A stretch of DNA of 64,000 bases from Campylobacteraceae bacterium (GTDB taxonomy: Bacteria; Campylobacterota; Campylobacteria; Campylobacterales; Sulfurovaceae), in contig JALUKQ010000031.1 of the NCBI GenBank assembly GCA_027056485.1, forward strand, positions 30,950 through 94,949, given 5' to 3'. Within the stretch, counting starts at the first letter, position 1. Each line of letters begins with the position of its first letter. The position numbers and the translations under genes are program-made. Positions 31,830-40,884 of this stretch are shown here, piece after piece. Under the pieces are notes generated by a model, which was given only the letters and a program-made list of their open reading frames with translations, had not been told where the DNA came from and did not search any database.

Positions 31830-32776
31830 AAAAAATAGTAGCTTTTTTTGTTATAGTTGTTCTTCTTTTTGGATACATCTATAACAGACCATCCCAAGAA
31901 CCAAGCTATACCTTTTATCATTGGGCATCTAGCTACACTGTAGATGCCAATGAGAGTAACCCTCCACGTTATATAAAGGTTTTAGATATTGCTTATAACA
32001 GTAGTTTTGTATTTAAAAAGACCTCTTTTAAAACATTGCCAACTCATGAGATAGTTCCAGTTATTTACATAGATAATCCTGTATGGAAGAAGATGAAAGC
32101 CTCTACCATGGTTAGAAAAGTTTTGGATGCTTTAAGTAAGATGCCCTTAAAAAAGTATAGTGAAATCCAAGTCGATTGTGACTGGACAGAGCGTAGTAAA
32201 AAGAGCTATTTTGAGTTTTTAAAAGGCTTAAAAGAGCAAAGCGTTAAAAAAATATCAGCCACCATTCGACTGCATCAGATTAAATACTATAGAAAAACGG
32301 GTGTTCCTCCTCTAGACTATGGGGTTTTGATGTACTACAACATGAGTGACTTTAAAGATACCGAGACCAAAAATTATATTTTAGATTTAGAGGTAGCAAA
32401 ACAGTACCATTATAATTTTGACAGTTACCCCTTGGCTCTGAACCTTGCTCTACCTCTTTATAGTCAAGCCACCATTATACGCTTTTCAAAAGTAGTTGGG
32501 CTTGTAGACGGAGTAAGAGAAGAGGAGTTAAATAGTAATTTTAAAAAGTTAAAAGAACACCTTTATGTAGTAGAGAAGACCCACTACTTTAAAGAACGAC
32601 TCTTTTATAAAGGTGATAGAGTACGAGTTGATGAGGTAAGTGTGAAGATGCTTCAAGAGGCCATAGAGGCTTTAAAAGTTGTGATGAAAAAGCCCAAAGA
32701 GGTTATTTTTTACCGTTGGGGGAATCGTGAGCATTATGAGCGTGAGAAATTGAAAAATATTGTTGGGTCTTGGTAG
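31826..32776 (+). CDS. Exported protein of unknown function, possible TIM-barrel/DUF3142-like
   Basis: Signal/TM N-terminus; EIQVDCDWTERSKKSYFEFLKGLK; ATGA overlap with upstream ORF. Confidence 0.65.
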   Translation: MKKIVAFFVIVVLLFGYIYNRPSQEPSYTFYHWASSYTVDANESNPPRYIKVLDIAYNSSFVFKKTSFKTLPTHEIVPVIYIDNPVWKKMKASTMVRKVLDALSKMPLKKYSEIQVDCDWTERSKKSYFEFLKGLKEQSVKKISATIRLHQIKYYRKTGVPPLDYGVLMYYNMSDFKDTETKNYILDLEVAKQYHYNFDSYPLALNLALPLYSQATIIRFSKVVGLVDGVREEELNSNFKKLKEHLYVVEKTHYFKERLFYKGDRVRVDEVSVKMLQEAIEALKVVMKKPKEVIFYRWGNREHYEREKLKNIVGSW

Positions 32777-32877
32777 GGTGCCGTTTTTATTCTAATGTAT
32801 CCCTGTGGGACCAACACACCAAATATTGGCAAAAAAGAACGTTCTTCATTTTCATAAAGCTTGAACTGTTTTTTGTT
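32773..32877. repeat. Degenerate copy A of a MITE-like repeat
   Basis: GTAGGGTGCCGTTTT at 32773-32787 is the reverse complement of the end of copy B; 32817-32877 aligns directly with 35579-35639. Confidence 0.7.
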
Positions 32878-33004
32878 CGTTTGTATAATAAAAATAGAAT
32901 TTTACCCCTTCCAAAAAAAGTTAAAAATTATTAAATCATATTTTATAGCATTATGTTAAAATATGTTAATAGTATTTTTACTATAAAATATAAAAGGGAC
33001 AAAA

Positions 33005-34501
33005 ATGAAAGCAAAAATATATCTCTCAATGATGTTACTACCTATGATAGCAATGGCAAGTGAAACCTTCACAATAGGTGATAGAGTATGGCATGATACT
33101 AATGAGAACTGGGAACAAGATAGTGGTGAACAAGGTATGGCAGATGTAAAAGTTATGCTCTATACAGAAAGTGGGAAAAGAGTTAAAACAACCACAACAA
33201 ACAAAGAGGGTACATACCATTTCTATGGAATAAAAGAGGGAGACTACGTAGTAAAAGTAATAGCTCCTGAAGGTACTGAAATAGTAACAGACTCTAAACG
33301 TGAACTGTGGTTAGATAAAAATAGAAAAGATATAGACTTTGGACTCCATAATAAAAATCATAAAGGTGACTACTCTATAGGAGATAGAGTATGGAGCGAC
33401 ACAAATGAAAACTGGGAACAAGATAAAAATGAAAAAGGTATAGCAGGAGTAAGCATCAACCTCTTTAAAGCAAGTGGAGAAAAAGTATCTAGCACCAAAA
33501 CTAACCAAAATGGAAACTATAGCTTTGAAGAGTTAGCAGAGGGAGACTATGTAGTAAAAGTAGTAGTACCAAAAGATATGACAGCTATAACTGACACAAA
33601 ACTAGAAGTGTGGTTAGATAAAAGTAGAGTAGACAAAGACTTTGGACTTCTTAAAAAAAGTACACCTCCAAATGGAAAACCTATAACACTTGAGAAACTA
33701 AAAGAGATGATTGCAAATGGTGAAGATGTTACGAAAGTTAATACTTCTGAGATTACGGATATGAGTGGGCTTTTTGCTTTTAATGAAACATTTAATCAAG
33801 ATATAAGTGGATGGGATGTTTCTAAGGTTACTAATATGAGTGCTATGTTTAGAGGAGCAAAAGCCTTTAACCAACCAATAGGTAATTGGGATGTTTCTAA
33901 TGTTACAAATATGGGATTTATGTTTCAAGGAGCAATAGTATTTAATCAATCCATAGGTAAATGGAATGTTTCTAATGTTATTGCTATGAATGCTATGTTT
34001 AGTGAAACAAACACATTTAACCAACCCATAGGAAACTGGGATGTCTCTAAGGTTAGAGCAATGAACGCAATGTTTCGAGATGCAATTTTTTTTAATCAAC
34101 CCATAGGTAGCTGGAATGTATCTAATGTTACTGTTATGAACGCTATCTTTAGTGGTGCAAAAGTATTTAATCAGCCTATAGGTAACTGGGATGTCTCAAA
34201 GGTTGTCAATATGAGTTCCATGTTTAAAGAAGCAAAAGCATTCAATCAACCTCTTAATAACTGGAATGTCTCAAATGTTACAGATATGGAATTTATGTTT
34301 TCTGAAGCAGATACATTTAATCAGCCTCTCAATAACTGGGATGTTTCCAAGGTTGGTCTTATGACAAATATGTTTTTTTATATGGATAATTTCAATCAAG
34401 ATATAAGTATGTGGAATGTTGATAATGTTCGTAAATGGACTGGATTTTATGCTGGAACAGATATAGCCGATGAAAAAATACCTGAGAGATTTAGAAAATA
34501 A
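33005..34501 (+). CDS. Secreted protein with two SdrD_B-like repeats and BspA-like DUF285 repeats
   Basis: Signal peptide; GDRVW.DTNENWEQD...GDYVVKV...D.DFGL twice; repeated FNQPIGNWDVSKV.NM..MF units. Confidence 0.9.
   Translation: MKAKIYLSMMLLPMIAMASETFTIGDRVWHDTNENWEQDSGEQGMADVKVMLYTESGKRVKTTTTNKEGTYHFYGIKEGDYVVKVIAPEGTEIVTDSKRELWLDKNRKDIDFGLHNKNHKGDYSIGDRVWSDTNENWEQDKNEKGIAGVSINLFKASGEKVSSTKTNQNGNYSFEELAEGDYVVKVVVPKDMTAITDTKLEVWLDKSRVDKDFGLLKKSTPPNGKPITLEKLKEMIANGEDVTKVNTSEITDMSGLFAFNETFNQDISGWDVSKVTNMSAMFRGAKAFNQPIGNWDVSNVTNMGFMFQGAIVFNQSIGKWNVSNVIAMNAMFSETNTFNQPIGNWDVSKVRAMNAMFRDAIFFNQPIGSWNVSNVTVMNAIFSGAKVFNQPIGNWDVSKVVNMSSMFKEAKAFNQPLNNWNVSNVTDMEFMFSEADTFNQPLNNWDVSKVGLMTNMFFYMDNFNQDISMWNVDNVRKWTGFYAGTDIADEKIPERFRK
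33770..34440 (+). repeat. DUF285 tandem repeat array (about 75-bp units, nine copies)
   Basis: Recurring F.NFNQ(P/D)I..W(D/N)VS(K/N)V..M..MF unit. Confidence 0.85.
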
Positions 34502-34766
34502 TTTAAGGGGACAAAATAGTCCTCCATATAAAGATATGAGCTTCGTAGAAATAAATAAACTTTAACCTCTTGAAAAATATCATATAAATAAATATCTAAC
34601 ACTATAAAATCATAAATTCAAATAGTATATAATAAATAAATTATTATTTATATGATTTATATATTCATATTAATAATATTTTAATATTGTTTAAAATTAA
34701 AATAAATATTTACTCAATTTTTATGCTAAACTTTAATTTGAAACTAATTCAAACTAAGGAAATAAC

Positions 34767-35536
34767 ATGAAAAATAGAATCTTAAGAAAGATTATGATGT
34801 TAGCACTGTTGACTACAGTAGCATTTTCTACAGAACACTATGTAGATAACACCTAAGTACCTATCTAAAATCAATTTGAAATTAATTTTAGATAGGTACT
34901 TATGATAATGTTGGAGATAATGAAAATGATGATACCGTAATATTAACATCAGGTAATGCTGTTACAGGTTCAGTAGAACATAAAGAGATGAGATACTATA
35001 AAATTTCAGCTTCTAATGGAGATAGTGTTGAAACTATTCTAACTGGATTAAGTGCCGATGCAGACTTATATGTAAAAATTGGTGAGAAGCCAACAACTGA
35101 TACTTTTGATTGTAGCTCTGAGAAGGGTGAAACAAGTAATGAAAGTTGTTCTGTTACACTAAATAATGATGCTGATGTTTATATAGGTGTTTATGGATAT
35201 GAAAGCTCAAGTTATCAACTAGAATCGACTATTGTATTAACTTCTGGTAATGCTGTTTATAGCTCAGTAGCACAAGGAGAGATGAAATATTATAAAATAG
35301 CTGTACAAAATAACCAAACACTTACACCACTATTAAGTGAATTAAATGATGACTTAGATCTGTATGTAAAAATTGGAAGTAAACCAACACTAGATAATAA
35401 TGATTGTCACTCTGGAGATTATGGAACAAATGATGAAAGTTGTTCTCTAACTTTAAATAGTGGAGATGAAGATATCTATATAGGTGTTCATGGATACCAT
35501 GCGTCAAGTTATAAATTAGAAGCAACTATTGAATAA
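34767..35536 (+). pseudogene. Secreted protein with two PPC-like repeats, interrupted by palindromic insertion
   Basis: Signal peptide MKNRILRKIMMLALLTTVAFSTEHYVDNT then TAA. Removing 34854-34900 joins ...YVDNT to YDNVGDNENDD...EHKEMRYYKISASNG in frame through 35536. Confidence 0.85.
34854..34902. mobile_element. 49-bp palindromic insertion flanked by TA
   Basis: TAAGTACCTATCTAAAATCAATTT-G-AAATTAATTTTAGATAGGTACTTA, 24-nt arms with one mismatch, TA at both ends. Confidence 0.8.
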
Positions 35537-35568
35537 AATTAAAAAAGTTTTCTCATAAGAGGAATCTA

Positions 35569-35695
35569 TTTTCCCACGCACCAAATATTGGTAAATAAAG
35601 AACGCTCTTTATCTCTATAAAGCTCGAACTGTTTTTGTTTTGATGGGCTTTTCCTTTATGATGTGTTTAAGGTGCGTTGGAAAACGGCACCCTAC
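35569..35695. mobile_element. MITE-like repeat copy B with terminal inverted repeats
   Basis: TTTTCCCACGCACC (35569-35582) versus GGTGCGTTGGAAAA (35671-35684), one mismatch; continues CGGCACCCTAC. Confidence 0.7.
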
Positions 35696-35776
35696 AGCTG
35701 ACTTATTTATGAATATGTAGCATAAAGAAGTATTAATTTCTCTCCTAAAGTCATTAAAAACAAAGAGTAGGGCTGA

Positions 35777-36868
<1,092 letters not shown>

Positions 36869-36892
36869 TTTTTTACACTTCTAAATTTTATA

Positions 36893-36920
36893 GGTGAGTT
36901 AAATATTAATTTAACTCACC
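36893..36920. terminator. Bidirectional hairpin between convergent genes
   Basis: GGTGAGTTAAAT-ATTA-ATTTAACTCACC, perfect 12-bp stem. Confidence 0.6.
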
Positions 36921-36924
36921 ACTA

Positions 36925-37566
36925 TTATAACTCTTCACAATAGTTAGCTTTACATACTTGATTGTAAATCTCTTTTGCCCCATTAAGTCTTTCATCATTG
37001 TCTACAAAATCAGTTTTGTCCCAAATAATAATACGTTTCCCTTGATTTGTACTTATTGTTAGTTTAACTCTTTTCCCTTCGTGTATAAGCTCAATATTAT
37101 CATAGTATGATATTTCTCCATTATCAGATATTATTTTTTTGACATATTTTCCATCTTTTTTAGAAAAGATACCAAAATATTCATTGGCAGGATAGCCCTT
37201 AAGTTTAACGGTGTAGTAGTATCCAAAATCATTAACACCAAGTTTTTCTATGACTAATTTAGAATCTACTATTTCTTTTCTAGCCCCAGCAAAACTAATT
37301 TGACCTCTCTCTAAGGCATATTTACCTTCTAGGCTATTTGCATCTTGGGTTATGGTTAATTCATAATCGTTAAATTTATCTTTTACAATACTGCTATTAT
37401 GGGTATTAGTAGTTGAGTTTTGAACTTTTCTTTCAGTTTGACTTATAGATTTTTCTATAGATTCTTTTGTAGGTTTTTCTGTAGGAGGTTCCATTATTTG
37501 AGAGATAAGGGTACATCCAGAGAGTAGAAGAGAAGCACTTAGTGTTAGAATAAGAGAATATGACAT
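36925..37566 (-). CDS. Lipoprotein of unknown function
   Basis: Lipobox SLLLSGCTL; 213 aa. Confidence 0.65.
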   Translation of the reverse strand: MSYSLILTLSASLLLSGCTLISQIMEPPTEKPTKESIEKSISQTERKVQNSTTNTHNSSIVKDKFNDYELTITQDANSLEGKYALERGQISFAGARKEIVDSKLVIEKLGVNDFGYYYTVKLKGYPANEYFGIFSKKDGKYVKKIISDNGEISYYDNIELIHEGKRVKLTISTNQGKRIIIWDKTDFVDNDERLNGAKEIYNQVCKANYCEEL

Positions 37567-37777
37567 AATAAATACCTTTATATTTTTTTTAAGATTTTAA
37601 CTAATGATAGATAACAATTGTTTAATGAATGTGAAAAACTATATAATTTATTTAATAAAAAATAAAATATAAGGTTTATTTAAATTAATAATGCTTTTAT
37701 ATCTTTTTTTTCACTCTTTTCTATTATTTTATGTGTTACAATAACGCAAAAATAAAGATTTGAGTTTAAGAGGAACC

Positions 37778-39124
37778 ATGGCAAAGTCACGTATTGAAAA
37801 ATCACCTGTAACTTTTACTCCTGATAACCTAGCTGTTGTTCTAAATATGATGAACTCTGAGTCATACCTCATGGAGTACTTTCGTGAAACTGATGATAAA
37901 GGACGTTACTTATATTGGGATAAATTTAGATGGAGAGTACCTAAAAGTCATGATGTTAAGAAGGCATGGCTTGTTACCAAATGGTGCCGTTTTACTAAGC
38001 GTAAGCCTATTGATTTACTTGATAAAGAGGGGGAAGCATTTCACTATTGTAAACCAGACTCTCTACAAGCAAAACTCTATAAGATAGCTAAGCTATCAGG
38101 TGAGGGAATGACCTCTAATGATTCAGTTAAACAGAAATTTCTTATCTCTTCACTCATTATGGAAGAGGCGATTAGCTCTGCTCAACTTGAAGGTGCAACT
38201 ACCACACGATATGTAGCCAAGAAGATGTTGGTAGACGAGAGACAACCACGCTCAGAAGATGAGTTGATGATTATGAACAACTACATACTTATGACAGAAC
38301 TCAAAGAGCTTTTAGATGCACCACTTAGTATAGAGATGATAAAGCATTTGCATAAGATAGCCACAGCAGGAACCTCACAAAATGGTGTAATACCTGGAGA
38401 GTTTAGAGAAGATGATGAGATAGTTATCTCAGATGGGGTTGATGGGGAAGTGCTACACTATCCTCCTCTTCATAGTGAGATAGAAGAGCGTTTGGAGCGT
38501 TTATGTGACTTTGCCAATACCATTCACTCAGGTGAAGGTGGTGATGACTTTATAGACCCTATTGTCAAAGCGATTATTTTACACTTTATGATAGGCTATG
38601 AGCACCCTTTTGCTGATGGAAATGGACGAACTGCACGGGCTATTTTTTATTGGTTTATGCTGAAGAATGGTTTTGAGTTTTTTGAGTATTTATCTATTTC
38701 AAAATTATTAAAAGAGGCTCCTATTAAATATGGTATGGCGTATTTATACAGTGAGATAGATGAGAGTGACTTGACATATTTTCTCTATTATCAAGTAGAT
38801 ATTATATTACGTTCTATGGATGAGTTATTTAATTATCTTGATGAAAAGAGTCGTGAGTTTGAAGAGGTGGTTGACCTTTTAGAAAACTCTCGTATGGCAG
38901 ATGATTTGAACTTTATTCAGAAAAATATTGTTAAGAAAGTGATGAAAAATCCGGGACGAGTCTTTACAGCAAAAGAGATAGTCCATGCTTATGATATTTC
39001 TGCCAATACAGCCCGTAAGTATTTAAATGAGTTGGCTACTTATAAGTTGCTAGCTCCTCTAAAAGAGGGTCGTACGGTTAAATATATTGCTTTAGCCGAT
39101 ATAAAAGATGTTTTGGAGCGATGA
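37778..39124 (+). CDS. Fic family protein with C-terminal winged-helix region
   Basis: Fic motif HPFADGNGRTAR; N-terminal inhibitory-type SSAQLEGA; start trimmed to MAKSRIEKS. Confidence 0.9.
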   Translation: MAKSRIEKSPVTFTPDNLAVVLNMMNSESYLMEYFRETDDKGRYLYWDKFRWRVPKSHDVKKAWLVTKWCRFTKRKPIDLLDKEGEAFHYCKPDSLQAKLYKIAKLSGEGMTSNDSVKQKFLISSLIMEEAISSAQLEGATTTRYVAKKMLVDERQPRSEDELMIMNNYILMTELKELLDAPLSIEMIKHLHKIATAGTSQNGVIPGEFREDDEIVISDGVDGEVLHYPPLHSEIEERLERLCDFANTIHSGEGGDDFIDPIVKAIILHFMIGYEHPFADGNGRTARAIFYWFMLKNGFEFFEYLSISKLLKEAPIKYGMAYLYSEIDESDLTYFLYYQVDIILRSMDELFNYLDEKSREFEEVVDLLENSRMADDLNFIQKNIVKKVMKNPGRVFTAKEIVHAYDISANTARKYLNELATYKLLAPLKEGRTVKYIALADIKDVLER

Positions 39125-39825
39125 TGAGACTTGATAAATATTTAGTAGAAAAAGGTTACTTTGAAAGTAGAAATCGTGCCTTAGATGCTATAAAAAGAGG
39201 TAAAGTATTTGTAGATGGTGTTGTAGCTAAAGCGTCATATAAGTGTGATGAAAGTACAAATATAGACATAGATAAAGAGAAATTTTATGTAAGCCGTGCA
39301 GCTAAAAAATTAGAGTTTTTTTTAGAAGAATATATTATGGACTTAAAAGGTAAAAAAGCTCTAGATATAGGCTCTAGTACAGGTGGTTTTGTACAAATAT
39401 TACTTGAAAACGAAGTAGCTTCCGTCGCTTGTGTCGATGTAGGTTCAAATCAGTTACATCACTCTTTACAAGACAATAAAAAAGTAGCTATCTTTGAAGA
39501 GACAGATATTCGTGATTTTAAATCAGAACCTTTTGAGCTGGTCACTTGTGATGTCTCTTTTATCTCTATTTTACAAATTATTGATGATATTAATAGATTA
39601 TCATTAGCAGATATGATACTACTTTTTAAACCACAGTTTGAAGTAGGACGAGGTATTAAGCGTGATAGCCGTGGTGTGGTTGTAAACAAAGAAGCCATAA
39701 AAGAAGCCATAGATAAGTTTGAAGAAAAAACAGTTGAGTTGGGCTGGAAGTTATGCTATAGTACGCCTTCAAAATTGGCAGGTAAATCAGGAAATATAGA
39801 GTATATTTACCATTTTAAAAAATAG
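39124..39825 (+). CDS. tlyA: TlyA family rRNA methyltransferase / hemolysin A
   Basis: S4 domain MRLDKYLVEKGYFESRNRALDAIKRGKVFVDG; ALDIGSSTGGFVQILLENEVASVACVDVGSNQLH. Confidence 0.92.
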   Translation: MRLDKYLVEKGYFESRNRALDAIKRGKVFVDGVVAKASYKCDESTNIDIDKEKFYVSRAAKKLEFFLEEYIMDLKGKKALDIGSSTGGFVQILLENEVASVACVDVGSNQLHHSLQDNKKVAIFEETDIRDFKSEPFELVTCDVSFISILQIIDDINRLSLADMILLFKPQFEVGRGIKRDSRGVVVNKEAIKEAIDKFEEKTVELGWKLCYSTPSKLAGKSGNIEYIYHFKK

Positions 39826-39833
39826 GAAAATAG

Positions 39834-40634
39834 TTGTACAAAAACAGTATAAAATCAATAGCTATTGGTTCCTTTGATGGCATTCATATGGGGCATAGAG
39901 CTTTAATAGAGCAAGTAGAAGGCGTGGTGGTTATAGAGAGAAATAGTGGGTATTTAACCCCTGGATATAGACGTTCTTCTTTTATAGAACAGCCCTGTTT
40001 CTTTTATCACTTTGAGCATATAAAATCTTTAAGTGCTAAAGAGTTTGTAGCAAAACTCAAAGAGGATTTTCCAAAGCTTCAATCTATAGTGGTAGGATAT
40101 GATTTTGCTTTTGGTTATAAAAAAGAGGGTAATACGAAGTCACTTAAAGAGTTTTTTGATGGTGAAGTTGTAGTGGTATCTGAAGTAAAGTCAGCTGATA
40201 TTTCAGTTCATACACGTACTATAAAAAACTATCTAGCAGAAGGTAACATAATACTGGTCAACCAACTACTTAACCGTACCTATATGATATCAGGAAAGAT
40301 TATCTCAGGGCAGGGACTAGGTAAAAAGAAGTTGGTACCCACACTGAATATAAATGTTTATGACTATGCTTTACCCAAAGATGGTGTTTATGCAACCCGT
40401 ACAAAAGTAAAGAATATGTGGCTAAACTCTGTAAGTTTTTTAGGACTTCGTGTGACAACGGATGGCTCTTTTGCAATAGAGACACATATTATTGGTCAAG
40501 ACATTGGTACTATCAAAGGTATTGTCGAAATAGAATTTGTTGATTTTATTCGAGACAATAGAAAGTTTGATGGATTAGAGGCTTTAAGAGAACAAATTTT
40601 TATAGATATGGAGAGTGCAAAAGAAGTATTATAA
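39834..40634 (+). CDS. ribF: Bifunctional riboflavin kinase/FAD synthetase (TTG start)
   Basis: AIGSFDGIHMGHRALIEQV; VVGYDFAFGYKKEG; GQGLGKKKLVPTLNI; synteny with tlyA. Confidence 0.9.
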   Translation: MYKNSIKSIAIGSFDGIHMGHRALIEQVEGVVVIERNSGYLTPGYRRSSFIEQPCFFYHFEHIKSLSAKEFVAKLKEDFPKLQSIVVGYDFAFGYKKEGNTKSLKEFFDGEVVVVSEVKSADISVHTRTIKNYLAEGNIILVNQLLNRTYMISGKIISGQGLGKKKLVPTLNINVYDYALPKDGVYATRTKVKNMWLNSVSFLGLRVTTDGSFAIETHIIGQDIGTIKGIVEIEFVDFIRDNRKFDGLEALREQIFIDMESAKEVL

Positions 40635-40737
40635 AATATCATAAGAAAAAATATTTAATTAATAAAAAAATATTTTATTTAATAAAAATAAGATAAAATC
40701 TTTTAAAAAAATCAACTAATATATGAAAGACCTCTAA

Positions 40738-40884
40738 ATGTACAGTAGCAATAAAACTTCAAAAAAAACTATAAACTCTAAAGAGATAAAAGAGACATTT
40801 TTAAAACGAATTAAAGAGCTAGAGAGTTTAGAACAAGAACTACTTTTAAAGCTTTATAATGAGATTACAAAAGAGATGAAGTAA
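40738..40884 (+). CDS. Small ORF (48 aa) overlapping sbcC start
   Basis: MYSSNKTSKKTINSKEIKETFLKRIKELESLEQELLLKLYNEITKEMK; its TAA overlaps the sbcC ATG (TAATG). Not in the supplied track. Confidence 0.55.
   Translation: MYSSNKTSKKTINSKEIKETFLKRIKELESLEQELLLKLYNEITKEMK

Noticed and set aside
33698-34099. 133-aa antisense ORF opposite the DUF285 array
   Set aside because: Its own repetitive sequence (RNIPxTYxLIK) is the mirror of the sense repeats; the sense strand has a signal peptide and recognised domains.
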